22,159 bases of DNA from JBBDNV01 sp040877415 (GTDB taxonomy: Bacteria; Planctomycetota; Planctomycetia; Pirellulales; PALSA-1355): NCBI GenBank assembly GCA_040877415.1, contig JBBDNV010000099.1:1-22159 (forward strand), in the 5' to 3' direction. The notes under the pieces were generated by a model, which saw only the letters and a list, made by a program, of their open reading frames with translations, ran no database searches and was not told where the DNA came from. Position numbers and translations under genes: made by a program. This document shows, piece after piece, positions 14,380 to 22,077 of this stretch (position 1 is the first letter of the stretch; the number at the start of each line of letters is the position of its first letter).

Positions 14380-15794
14380 GCTCGCGCGCAGCCGACGACC
14401 CGCCGAAAGTCACGGTCGTGGGCGGCGGCCTGGCCGGTTTGGCGGCGGCGGTGGCATTGGCAGCTTCCCAATGCCAGGTCGAGCTGTTCGAGGCGCGGCG
14501 GACGTTGGGCGGCCGAGCCGGCTCGTTTCGCGATCCGGCCACCGGCGAGATGGTCGATCACTGCCAACACGTCAGCATGGGCTGCTGCACCAACCTGGCT
14601 GACTTCTGCCGCCGCACGGGAATTGCGCCCCTGTTTCGTCGCGATCGTCGATTGCACTTTGTCGGGCCCGACGGGCGACACTACGACGTCGAAGCCGGCC
14701 GGCTGCCGCCGCCCTTTCACCTGGCGCCCGCGTTCTGGCGGTTAACGTATCTTTCGGCATCGGACCGGCTGCGCATCGGGCGCGCTTTGTGGAAACTGAT
14801 GCGCCGTGGGGTCGTCGACAGCCCCGAAGCGCCGAGCATCGGCCGGTGGCTCCGCGGGCAGGGCCAATCGGACCGGGCGATCGAACGATTTTGGAGCGTG
14901 ATCCTGGTCAGCGCGCTGGGGGAAGAGCTGGATCGGGCCTCCCTGGCAGCCGCGCGCAAGGTGCTTGTCGACGGGTTTCTCGCCGCGCGCGAGGCGTACG
15001 TCGTCGAAGTTCCCCAAGCCCCGTTAAGCACGCTCTACGGCGAAAGGCTCGAGCGCTGGTTCGCCGATCACGGTGTCCGGTTGCATTTGAACGCCCCGAT
15101 TCGCAAGATCGCCTGCGACGCCGGGCCGCTGGTGGTGCGGGCCGACGGCCGGGAAGTTCGGCCCGACTTCGTCGTCATCGCCCTCCCCTGGTTCAAGATT
15201 GGCGAAGTGGTGGATGAGCGCCTCGCGCTCGAATGGCCCTGGCTGGGAGAAATCAGTTCCGTTGCAGCTTCGCCGATTACCGGCGTACACCTGTGGTTCG
15301 ACCGCCCGATCATGTCGCTCGACCATGCCGTGCTGGTCGGCCGGTTGAGCCAATGGATCTTCAATCGCACTCGATGCCAGGGGACCGAGTCGAGTGGCGG
15401 ATACTACTACCAGGTCGTGGTCAGCGCCTCGCGCGAGCTGGGGGGAAAAGACCGCGACGCGATTGTGCGCGAAGTGTGCCGCGAGTTGGCCCAGATCTGG
15501 CCCGTGGCGGGCCAGGCAAAACTCCTGCGTGCCCGGGTTGTTACCGAGCATGCGGCCGTATTCTCCGCGCGTCCGGGGCTGGAGCGATGGCGGCCGGCGC
15601 AACAAACGCAAACGGGCGGCGTGCTGGTGGCCGGAGATTGGACCGCCACCGGTTGGCCGGCGACGATGGAAAGCGCGGTGCGCAGCGGCTACCTGGCGGC
15701 CGAAGCGATCACCGAGTCGATCGGCCGGCCGGCGCGGTTTCTGGTCGACGATCTGCCGCGCGGACGACTCGCCCGATGGTTGATCAGGGACTAA
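14376..15794 (+). CDS. hpnE: Hydroxysqualene dehydroxylase HpnE (FAD-dependent amine-oxidase fold)
   Basis: 472 residues. HpnE reduces hydroxysqualene to squalene. The N-terminal dinucleotide motif VTVVGGGLAGLAAAVALA (residues 12-29) with ELFEARRTLGGRAGSF (about 36-51) is the FAD-binding signature of the amine-oxidase/phytoene-desaturase superfamily. QHVSMGCCTNLADFCRRTG follows as in HpnE proteins. The C-terminal VLVAGDWTATGWPATMESAVRSGYLAAEAI is the FAD-closing motif. The ATG sits inside the hpnD stop overlap. Squalene could feed hopanoids or sterols, but no cyclase or epoxidase is in the window. The gene ends 11 bp from the convergent membrane-protein stop, with no clear terminator between them. 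Confidence 0.94.
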   Translation: MSSRAADDPPKVTVVGGGLAGLAAAVALAASQCQVELFEARRTLGGRAGSFRDPATGEMVDHCQHVSMGCCTNLADFCRRTGIAPLFRRDRRLHFVGPDGRHYDVEAGRLPPPFHLAPAFWRLTYLSASDRLRIGRALWKLMRRGVVDSPEAPSIGRWLRGQGQSDRAIERFWSVILVSALGEELDRASLAAARKVLVDGFLAAREAYVVEVPQAPLSTLYGERLERWFADHGVRLHLNAPIRKIACDAGPLVVRADGREVRPDFVVIALPWFKIGEVVDERLALEWPWLGEISSVAASPITGVHLWFDRPIMSLDHAVLVGRLSQWIFNRTRCQGTESSGGYYYQVVVSASRELGGKDRDAIVREVCRELAQIWPVAGQAKLLRARVVTEHAAVFSARPGLERWRPAQQTQTGGVLVAGDWTATGWPATMESAVRSGYLAAEAITESIGRPARFLVDDLPRGRLARWLIRD

Positions 15795-15805
15795 AGCGCG
15801 GTGGG

Positions 15806-16939
15806 TCAAGATGCCATTCGTGACTCTCGGGCCTCGCGGCGCAAGCGGCGACGCTCGGTTTTGGAGAGATGATTCGTCGACTTCTGCGGAATGCTGATGG
15901 CCGCGTTCGCGCGGGCCGTATCCGGGGCATGCGAGTCTGCGACCGCTTGAGAACGCGACGCGCCGACGGAGGACGATTCCACCGGATCCAGATCGGTCCG
16001 CAAACGCAGTGCGGGTTTTGCAGGCGGCTCGGACGGCTCTGATTGGTTGTCGTCGCCTGGCGGTGATTTGACCGCGGGCCGCCTTCGTTTGACCCGCACC
16101 GAGAGCGAGCCGGTGACGTCAAGCTGAACATGACGCGCATATAGCAAAAACGTGGCCAGAACGAACACGTAGCCGGCCAGCCAACTGCCACGGGCCAAAA
16201 GCGGTTTGCCGGTCTCGGTCCACGGGGTGGGCCAGTCTCGGCCGGCGGCCGCGGCAACCAGGAAACCCAGGCCCGTGGCGGCCAGTGCGGCGACCGCCCA
16301 GCGGCATTTGCGGATTTCGAAGAACAGACGCAGGCCCATCGCCGCTGCGACCAAGCTGACGGTCGCCGGCCAAAGCACGTCGTTTCGCACTCGGGACCAG
16401 TCGGCCGCCAGCCGACAAATGGCGCGCGCGAGCCGGCCCAGCCCGGTTGTCTCCGCAAGGCTGGCCACCAGGCAAACGGCCATGATCCAGATCCAAACCC
16501 GGTACCGGCCGTGATAGTCATCGATGCGGTGGCGGCGCAGGGAATAGATGAACACCGCCAGGACGCCGGCGACGACCAGCAACGTCGACGCCAGCCAATC
16601 GCCGATTGATCCGGGCGCATCGAGCCGCAGAAAAGCAACGTCTTCGGCGGGCACCAGAGACGCCGGTGCGGGCGACCCGACGTGCAACGACAGGCAGGCG
16701 CCAACCATCGTGAGGCAGGCGCCCACGGCCAGCGCGATCGTGAGCATCCGCGCCGGCAGCAGCGTGCAAATGGCGCGCTGGCGCGCCAGTTTTGCAGCGT
16801 CGGTGTAGGATTTCTCCGGGGAGCCAACGACGCCAGCGGCGCCGCCGGCAAGCGGACCGGCGTGCCGCGATTCCCCGCTCGAGACGTCGGGCGTGTCATC
16901 CAAGAAGCGTCTTCGTCGTCGTTCGTGACCTAACGGCAT
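15806..16939 (-). CDS. Polytopic membrane protein of unknown function
   Basis: 377 residues; I recognise no family. The N-terminal 55 residues are charged and disordered-looking (MPLGHERRRRRFLDDTPD...). Then come about six hydrophobic segments near residues 65-86, 112-134, 148-163, 188-207, 213-232 and 252-268. A probable external loop (about 87-111) follows the first segment, and a basic YSLRRHRIDDYHGRYRVW loop follows the second. The tail of about 105 residues is polar, Pro/Ser-rich and ends strongly basic (KTERRRLRREARESRMAS), suggesting a cytoplasmic, perhaps nucleic-acid- or membrane-associating end. ATG 16939 is preferred because MPLGHERR begins a charged start next to the gene-free region; ATG 16969 is possible. 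It is convergent with hpnE but has no evident link to squalene synthesis. Confidence 0.75.
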   Translation of the reverse strand: MPLGHERRRRRFLDDTPDVSSGESRHAGPLAGGAAGVVGSPEKSYTDAAKLARQRAICTLLPARMLTIALAVGACLTMVGACLSLHVGSPAPASLVPAEDVAFLRLDAPGSIGDWLASTLLVVAGVLAVFIYSLRRHRIDDYHGRYRVWIWIMAVCLVASLAETTGLGRLARAICRLAADWSRVRNDVLWPATVSLVAAAMGLRLFFEIRKCRWAVAALAATGLGFLVAAAAGRDWPTPWTETGKPLLARGSWLAGYVFVLATFLLYARHVQLDVTGSLSVRVKRRRPAVKSPPGDDNQSEPSEPPAKPALRLRTDLDPVESSSVGASRSQAVADSHAPDTARANAAISIPQKSTNHLSKTERRRLRREARESRMAS

Positions 16940-17151
16940 AGGGCGCGCTCGACAGTCCGCGCGTGGCACGGCGGGCTGCGACCATTTCGTCTGGGAGGAT
17001 GGTTGGGGAGGGACGCGGCGGGTTTGACGGATTTACCCGTCTCTTTCGGATTCGGCATTTCAAGGTGTCGGACTCCACCGAGGCAAACCCGAATCGGCGG
17101 GGCGCCGCCCGCGCGAGCTAGTCGCGGCAAATTGGCGAAGCTATGCGTTTC

Positions 17152-17213
17152 GACCCCGCGCAAGCGGCAAGACCGCGGGAAGCTTGCCCGAGCGGGTCCG
17201 ACGGCGACGTCGG
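17152..17213. repeat. Pair of adjacent strong hairpins, second with a GCGA tetraloop
   Basis: Hairpin 1 has outer arms GACCCCGC (17152-17159) with GCGGGTC (17192-17198) and inner arms GGCAAG (17166-17171) with CTTGCC (17183-17188). Hairpin 2 is CCGACG (17198-17203), GCGA loop, CGTCGG (17208-17213). They are contiguous. They could be a transcribed leader structure or a dispersed intergenic repeat. Confidence 0.6.
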
Positions 17214-17262
17214 TGCTACAGGCGTTGTAATCGTCATCTTTGGACGAATGGGAATCTCCGCT

Positions 17263-17291
17263 TTGACGCTCGGCCAGGAGTGACCTAAGTT
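17263..17291 (+). promoter_or_regulatory. Weak candidate promoter for the HD/PAS/GGDEF gene
   Basis: TTGACG (17263-17268), 17-nt spacer, TAAGTT (17286-17291), about 208 nt upstream of the ATG at 17499. Confidence 0.3.
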
Positions 17292-17498
17292 TTTTAGCGA
17301 TGCTCTGTTTGGCCTCCAGCAGGCCATTGAGGAATCCCAAGGGGCGCCTCGCAGTGGCACCTTTTGCGCGGAGTCCGCGCGAACAGGGGTCGGCGGGGAG
17401 TCCCGTTGTTCAATGGGGCAGTCAGCCACAACTCTGTCAGCACAACTCACTGAGCGAAGTCGCGACGTCAGGGCCCCTGTCGGCATCGAGGTTTGCCA

Positions 17499-19763
17499 AT
17501 GCAGGCACATAGTCCAGATTTGAGCAACGCGGCGCCCTCGAGCGTGCCGCTCGGCGAAGCCGCGTCGGACGGGGACAATTCGATCGGCCGGCTGAGCACG
17601 TTCATACACGACTTACCCGATCTGACGGCCGCGATGTCGTGCGTACCGCCGTCGGTGGCAACCTATGAAAACCGGCTGATCGAGGTGCGGCTGGGAATCG
17701 CCAGCAGCCTGCTGGCGGCGCTGCGGCACAAACACTCGCCCGCCGCCGAACATTCGTTGCGAGTCGCTTTGGGCTGTTCGAGTTGGGCCTTTGCGATCGG
17801 TCTGCAGAACGACGAGCGCGACGAAGTGGAAGTGGCGGCCCTGCTGCACGACGTCGGCAAGATCGGCGCGCCCGATCGGTTGTTGCTCAAGCCGGGGAAA
17901 CTGGACAGCGACGAGACGAAGCTGATGGATCAGTATCGGCTGGCCGGGTTGGACATCCTGGCCAACTGCTGCCCGTCGCAAGCGATCGTCGATATCATTC
18001 GGCATTCGGCGGGCTGGTACGACGGCAGCCGCCCCAATTATCCCTTAGTGGCCAAGAGTATTCCGATCGGCGCGCGAATGCTGGCGATTGTCGACGCGTT
18101 CGACTCGATGACGACCGACCAGGTCTACCGCCGGGCGATGTCGCGGGATCGCGCGCAGCACGAGTTGTTCAATCATGCCGGCAAGCAATTCGATCCCGAC
18201 CTGGTCAAGTCGTTCAGCCAACTGAACGTCAGCACGCAGCTTCACCAGCAGGTTATCAGCCATTGGCTGCAGACGCTCGATCCCCAGCAATCGAACCGTT
18301 TCTGGCGGAGTTTGGCGGCGCCTGCGCCGCTCGAGCAAGGTGTCCCGTGCGCGGCGCTGTTTCAAGAGAAGCTGCTGGACAACATGTATGACGCGGTGGT
18401 TTTCGTCGATCGCGACATGCGGATCATTCAGTGGAACCGCGGGGCGGAGAGGCTCACGGGCATTGCCGGCTCCAGCGTCTTGCAGCACCACTGGTCGCCG
18501 AAACTGATCGGCATGAGCGATGGATGCCAGGAGGAGCTGACTGGGCTCGATTGCCCGATCACGTATTGCGTGAATACGGGCGTCCAATCGCTGCGGCGGT
18601 TGCTGGTCTCGAATCGCCACGAACAGCCCATCGCCGTCGACGTGCATACCGTGCCGGTGGTGGGCTCCGATGGCACGACCCACGGCGCTGCGATGCTTTT
18701 GCACGACGCATCGCCGGAAGCCACGCTGGAAGAACAGTGCAACAATCTGCACGAGAGGGCGACGAAGGATCCTTTGACGCACGTGGCGAATCGCGCCGAG
18801 TTCGATCGCATGCATCAGCTCTTCGTCAAGGCGCACCTGGAACGCCAGTTGCCGTGCAGCCTGATCATTTGCGACATCGATCACTTCAAGCTGGTCAACG
18901 ACACCTACGGCCACCTGGCGGGCGACGAAGTGCTCAGGTCGTTCGGCCAATTGCTCAAGGCCGAATGCCGCAGCGGCGATCTGGTGGCTCGCTACGGCGG
19001 CGAGGAGTTCGTGCTGTTGTGCGCCGACTGCAACAACGCCACCTCCACCCGACGCGCCGAGGATTTGCGCCGATTGATCAGCGAACTGCCGCAAGCTGCG
19101 CTCGGCGGACACCCGGTAACGGTGAGTTTCGGCGTCACCGAGATCCAGCCCGGAGATACGCCGGAGTCGATGCTCAGGCGGGCCGACCGCGCGCTGTTGG
19201 AAGCCAAGAACCTGGGCCGCAACACGGTCGTGCAACTCGGGGACGGTCTGGGCAACGAAACGGGCGGCGGATCGTCGCAAGCCGCCGGCAAGCGGAACGG
19301 CGAGACGCTCTTCGACACCGTCCTGGTCACGGTGGTGCCGGTGAACATGGCCGTCGAAAAACTGCGGGGCTTCGTGCTGGACCATCACGCCGAAATCCTG
19401 GGGATCAAGGCCGACCGCATCGACTTGCAGATCGAAACGCAGCAGCGACAGCCGTCGCGGCGCCGTAGCGATCGCCCCGTGCCGTTTTTGGTCGAGCTGA
19501 CGTTTTCGGAACAGCGCGTTCCGATTCGAACTCTGGACAAACGCTCGGCGTCGACCATGGCACGAACCCGCGTTCGCGTGGCAATTCGCCTGAAGCGGTT
19601 GCGCGACCGCCGCAGCGCGAACATCGTGCCGCAAGCCCAGTCGATCCTGGCCGCCATCCAGTCGTATCTGATGGCCAACCAGGAGGCGGAGCCCGACGAA
19701 AACGTGGACACCACGCACCGCGCCATAAACGTGCTCGCGCCTTGGCTGAAATTGCGAAGCTGA
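17499..19763 (+). CDS. Signalling protein: degenerate HD-GYP, PAS-like, GGEEF diguanylate cyclase, unassigned C-terminal domain
   Basis: 754 residues, no transmembrane segment seen. An HD-GYP-like domain occupies about 60-245: H85, LLHDVGKIGAPDR (115-127) and VDAFDSMTTDQVYRRAM (198-214). The usual HHE reads HSA (169-171), GYP reads NYP (180-182), and the His before AG(L)DIL is missing, so phosphodiesterase activity is doubtful. A PAS-like domain follows (about 290-405: MYDAVVFVDRDMRIIQWNRGAERLTG). A GGDEF domain spans about 420-580, with DPLTHVANRAEF, DIDHFKLVNDTYGH, an intact RYGGEEF active site (498-504) and an RSGD inhibitory I-site (491-494) five residues before it. It should thus make c-di-GMP with product inhibition. 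Residues about 604-725 form an extra basic domain I cannot assign. ATG 17499 has GAGG 7 nt upstream. Confidence 0.9.
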   Translation: MQAHSPDLSNAAPSSVPLGEAASDGDNSIGRLSTFIHDLPDLTAAMSCVPPSVATYENRLIEVRLGIASSLLAALRHKHSPAAEHSLRVALGCSSWAFAIGLQNDERDEVEVAALLHDVGKIGAPDRLLLKPGKLDSDETKLMDQYRLAGLDILANCCPSQAIVDIIRHSAGWYDGSRPNYPLVAKSIPIGARMLAIVDAFDSMTTDQVYRRAMSRDRAQHELFNHAGKQFDPDLVKSFSQLNVSTQLHQQVISHWLQTLDPQQSNRFWRSLAAPAPLEQGVPCAALFQEKLLDNMYDAVVFVDRDMRIIQWNRGAERLTGIAGSSVLQHHWSPKLIGMSDGCQEELTGLDCPITYCVNTGVQSLRRLLVSNRHEQPIAVDVHTVPVVGSDGTTHGAAMLLHDASPEATLEEQCNNLHERATKDPLTHVANRAEFDRMHQLFVKAHLERQLPCSLIICDIDHFKLVNDTYGHLAGDEVLRSFGQLLKAECRSGDLVARYGGEEFVLLCADCNNATSTRRAEDLRRLISELPQAALGGHPVTVSFGVTEIQPGDTPESMLRRADRALLEAKNLGRNTVVQLGDGLGNETGGGSSQAAGKRNGETLFDTVLVTVVPVNMAVEKLRGFVLDHHAEILGIKADRIDLQIETQQRQPSRRRSDRPVPFLVELTFSEQRVPIRTLDKRSASTMARTRVRVAIRLKRLRDRRSANIVPQAQSILAAIQSYLMANQEAEPDENVDTTHRAINVLAPWLKLRS

Positions 19764-19813
19764 TTCTTCAAGCACACGCTCAAGTTAGCCCCGTGTGCGC
19801 GCCGCCGCGCCGA

Positions 19814-19842
19814 TTGTCCTTCGCCATTCAATCGGGTATCCT
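19814..19842 (+). promoter_or_regulatory. Candidate promoter for the superoxide dismutase gene
   Basis: TTGTCC (19814-19819), 17-nt spacer, TATCCT (19837-19842), giving a leader of about 95 nt before the sod ATG. Confidence 0.5.
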
Positions 19843-19944
19843 TCAGCAAGCGCGGCGAGTGAATGACTTTGCCGGGGCGCCCCCGCGGCATCGTTTTGCC
19901 GGCGCGCCGTCTTATGACTCACACCGATTCAGGAGGAAATAATC

Positions 19945-20556
19945 ATGCCTTACCAGCTTCCGCCGCTGCCGTATCCGAACAATGCCCTGGAGCCCAACAT
20001 CGATGCCAGGACGATGGAAATCCACCACGACAAGCATCATGCCGCGTACATCAACAACGTGAACAAGGCGATCGAGGGGACCGAATGGGACAACCGGCCG
20101 ATCGAGGATCTGGTGCGCAATATCGAGAAAGTTCCCGAAAAAATTCGCACCGCCGTGCGCAACAACGGCGGCGGGCACGCCAACCATTCATTGTTCTGGA
20201 CCATCATGGGGCCCGGCAAAGGCGGACAGCCAAGCGGCAAATTGGGCGACGCGATCAGCTCGCAGTTGGGCGGCTTTGAGAATTTCAAGAAAGAGATCAG
20301 CGCCGCGGCCACGGGCCGTTTCGGCAGCGGTTGGGCCTGGTTGAGCGTCGACAAAGCCGGGAAACTCGTCGTCGAAAGCACCCCCAATCAGGACAGCCCG
20401 CTGATGCACGGCAACACGCCGATTTTGGGCCTCGACGTCTGGGAGCACGCTTACTACCTGCTCTATCAGAACCGACGGGCGGACTACGTCGCCAACTTCT
20501 TCAATGTGATCGATTGGGACGCGGTCGGCAAACGGCACCAGGCGGCCGCGCAGTAA
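19945..20556 (+). CDS. sodA: Superoxide dismutase, Mn-type of the Mn/Fe family
   Basis: 203 residues, the standard length. It dismutates superoxide to oxygen and hydrogen peroxide. The N-terminal helical hairpin begins YQLPPLPYPNNALEPNID and carries ligand H27 in MEIHHDKHHAAY. The other metal ligands are H81 (GGGHANHSLFW), D164 and H168 (LDVWEHAYYLLYQN). The GGGHANH region without the Fe-type active-site Gln, together with PNQDSPL (148-153), points to manganese use, though cambialism cannot be excluded. There is no signal peptide, so it is cytoplasmic. It has the best ribosome-binding site in the window: AGGAGG at 19931-19936, 8 nt before ATG 19945, suggesting high expression. A strong stem-loop lies 40 nt downstream. 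Confidence 0.96.
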   Translation: MPYQLPPLPYPNNALEPNIDARTMEIHHDKHHAAYINNVNKAIEGTEWDNRPIEDLVRNIEKVPEKIRTAVRNNGGGHANHSLFWTIMGPGKGGQPSGKLGDAISSQLGGFENFKKEISAAATGRFGSGWAWLSVDKAGKLVVESTPNQDSPLMHGNTPILGLDVWEHAYYLLYQNRRADYVANFFNVIDWDAVGKRHQAAAQ

Positions 20557-20595
20557 CAGCCCCTTGCTGGCGCTGCTGTCAGGCGTCCAAGCATT

Positions 20596-20636
20596 GGGCG
20601 TCGTGCGTCTTGGGATCGCGCCAAGACGCGTCGCCC
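20596..20636 (+). terminator. Strong stem-loop downstream of sodA (possible terminator or RNA element)
   Basis: Perfect 9-bp stem GCGTCTTGG (20605-20613) / CCAAGACGC (20621-20629) with a 7-nt loop, extended by GGGCG (20596-20600) / CGCCC (20632-20636) across a small internal loop. No U-run follows directly. A second GC stem (20634-20643 with 20651-20661) and a small stem followed by CTTTT (20669-20686) come after it, so termination may be imperfect or factor-dependent. Confidence 0.5.
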
Positions 20637-20690
20637 GCCGGCGTCCGCCTCGCCGGGCGGGAATGCGTCGCCCAAGGGGCGCTTTTGACG

Positions 20691-20718
20691 TTGACCGGGC
20701 GGGGTCGTTTTCTATAAT
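20691..20718 (+). promoter_or_regulatory. Strong sigma70-type promoter for the lipoprotein gene
   Basis: TTGACC (20691-20696), 16-nt spacer, consensus TATAAT (20713-20718). The predicted start is near 20725, leaving a leader of about 255 nt before the chosen ATG at 20981. Confidence 0.65.
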
Positions 20719-20980
20719 CCCCGCCCTGCGTGGGGCCGATTTAGGGCACCTTTGACGCGTCGACATTTCCGTTTCTCCTTGTGCCGGCGGCGGACAACAT
20801 CCGAAGATGCCTTACGGACGGGCGATTCCGCCCCACGTGGCCGAAGGATGCACTGGCGGCGTTCGGCGGGCCACGCAAAAAAATACATGTCCTCAGGGAA
20901 GAGGACGTTCGGGCTCGACGGCGACGTCGAAGCGCTCGGCCGCTCCCCTTCTCGTTCACGTCGAAAAGGGTAATTGCGCC

Positions 20981-22018
20981 ATGCGAGCTTCTTCTGCCCG
21001 GTTTGCAATCGTTGTGGCCGTCGCTTTGGCTGCTGCAGGCTGTCGCAGCGGCGGTGGTTCGCCCTGGGGATGGGGCCGAAATCGCTCCGACCCGGCGATG
21101 AGCGGTCACGGCGAACCGCAACTGCCCTCGGCGGGAGCAACGCCCCCCGGCAACGGTTCTGCGTATTCAGCCGCGCCTGGCGGCACATCCGCGTTTGCTG
21201 AGCCGGCCGGAGCTGCGGGGTATCAAGCGGCGCCGTATCCGGGCCAGCCGACCGGTTACGCGGGCATGCCCGCCACCGCGGGCGCAACCCAGGGTGCGGC
21301 GCCGGCGGACTATGCGGCAAACGCGGCCGCGCCGCAGCAAGGGCCGTACTCCGAAAACTACACGCAGCCGCCGGCGGGACCTGCGCAGGCTTATCCGGCA
21401 ACCGGATACCCGGCCACGTCGTCGCCAAACAGCTACCCGCCGGGAGGCCAGAGCGGCGCAACCAGCGCACCCCCGAATGCGGGCGATCCTTATGCGAACG
21501 TGGGCTCGTACGGAGGCGCCGGCGCCGGATATGGCGCCCCGCCCGCCGATAACTACACGGCGCCGCCACCGGACAATCGTGTCGACAACGTCCCTTACCA
21601 GCCGGGCGAACCGAGCGCGCCGGAGGGCTATCGCACGGCCGATAGTCGCCACGGCGCCGCCGACCCCCACGCCGCTCAGCCCGAACAATCGGCCGCCGAT
21701 CGCTACGGCGCGTCGGACCAGGCCGAGCCACCGCCGCCGAATGCGGCGCCCGCGAGTTCTCCGCCCGGCGAACCGTATCGGCCGGGCAGCACCCTCTACA
21801 ATCCGGGCCAAACTGGTTACTCGCCGCCCGGCGTTCCGCCGTACCAGATGCCGGCGCAGACGAATGTCGTCTCGCCGTCGCGGACGGCTCCCTATTATCG
21901 TCCGGGAGGCACGAGCGACTTCGTTCCGACGACCGGCGCGACGACACCGTCGCCGTCGACCGATCGCTACAACACGCCCGCTATCGGCTATGGACAAGCG
22001 GATCCGTACGCGCATTGA
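20981..22018 (+). CDS. Low-complexity Pro/Gly/Ala/Tyr-rich lipoprotein
   Basis: 345 residues. The N-terminus is a lipoprotein signal: MRASSARFAIVVAVALAAAG then C21, with lipobox AAGC followed by RSGGGS. The mature protein is almost entirely low complexity, rich in Pro, Gly, Ala, Tyr, Ser and Gln, with loose repeats such as PAAxGYxA, AYPATGYPATS, GAGAGYGAPPADNY and PPGxPYxPGSTLYNPGQ. No globular domain is visible. Such proteins are likely extended, surface-exposed envelope components; function is unknown. The upstream in-frame extension to 20807 is rejected because the lipobox signal begins at 20981 and AAGGG lies 10 nt before it. The final residues, YNTPAIGYGQADPYAH, continue the Tyr/Pro pattern. 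Palindromes at 22051-22077 follow the stop. Confidence 0.85.
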   Translation: MRASSARFAIVVAVALAAAGCRSGGGSPWGWGRNRSDPAMSGHGEPQLPSAGATPPGNGSAYSAAPGGTSAFAEPAGAAGYQAAPYPGQPTGYAGMPATAGATQGAAPADYAANAAAPQQGPYSENYTQPPAGPAQAYPATGYPATSSPNSYPPGGQSGATSAPPNAGDPYANVGSYGGAGAGYGAPPADNYTAPPPDNRVDNVPYQPGEPSAPEGYRTADSRHGAADPHAAQPEQSAADRYGASDQAEPPPPNAAPASSPPGEPYRPGSTLYNPGQTGYSPPGVPPYQMPAQTNVVSPSRTAPYYRPGGTSDFVPTTGATTPSPSTDRYNTPAIGYGQADPYAH

Positions 22019-22050
22019 ACGAAGGAATATGAACGTTGAGCCCCCCGCCC

Positions 22051-22077
22051 CGCGGGCCGGGCCCGCGCTTGCAAGCG
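22051..22077. terminator. Two overlapping perfect palindromes after the lipoprotein gene (possible terminator)
   Basis: CGCGGGCCGGGCCCGCG (22051-22067, 8-bp arms) overlaps CGCTTGCAAGCG (22066-22077, 6-bp arms) by two bases. There is no T-run, so an intrinsic terminator is uncertain; a protein-binding site is equally possible. Confidence 0.35.

Larger units (their letters stand above)
16940..17498. other. Gene-free 559-bp region before the GGDEF protein
   Basis: No ORF here looks like a gene on either strand. The region contains two adjacent RNA-type hairpins (17152-17213) and a weak promoter candidate (17263-17291). A c-di-GMP riboswitch would make sense before a c-di-GMP gene, but I could not find the conserved GEMM core. 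Confidence 0.55.
20557..20980. other. Gene-free region: sodA 3' hairpins, promoter and long leader of the lipoprotein gene
   Basis: The 424 bp hold hairpins (20596-20661), a strong promoter (20691-20718) and then about 255 nt of transcribed leader. The leader includes a small hairpin GTCCTC (20889-20894), AGGGAA loop, GAGGAC (20901-20906). Small ORFs in the leader are Arg-rich and do not look like genes. Confidence 0.6.

Noticed and set aside
16930..17340. Minus-strand ORF of 136 residues in the gene-free region, beginning MGFLNGLLEAKQ
   Set aside because: The first 30 residues look plausible, but the remainder translates the hairpins and low-complexity sequence, and it overlaps the start of the membrane-protein gene.
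16940..17498. c-di-GMP (GEMM) riboswitch before the GGDEF gene
   Set aside because: AGGCAAACC-like sequence occurs, but the rest of the conserved core and tetraloop-receptor layout was not found.
18045..19775. 576-residue minus-strand ORF opposite the GGDEF gene
   Set aside because: His/Arg/Gln-rich shadow without family motifs; the plus strand carries intact HD, PAS and GGEEF motifs.
20752..20973. Small ORF in the leader of the lipoprotein gene
   Set aside because: Arg-rich composition, no ribosome-binding site and no recognisable features; more likely untranslated leader.
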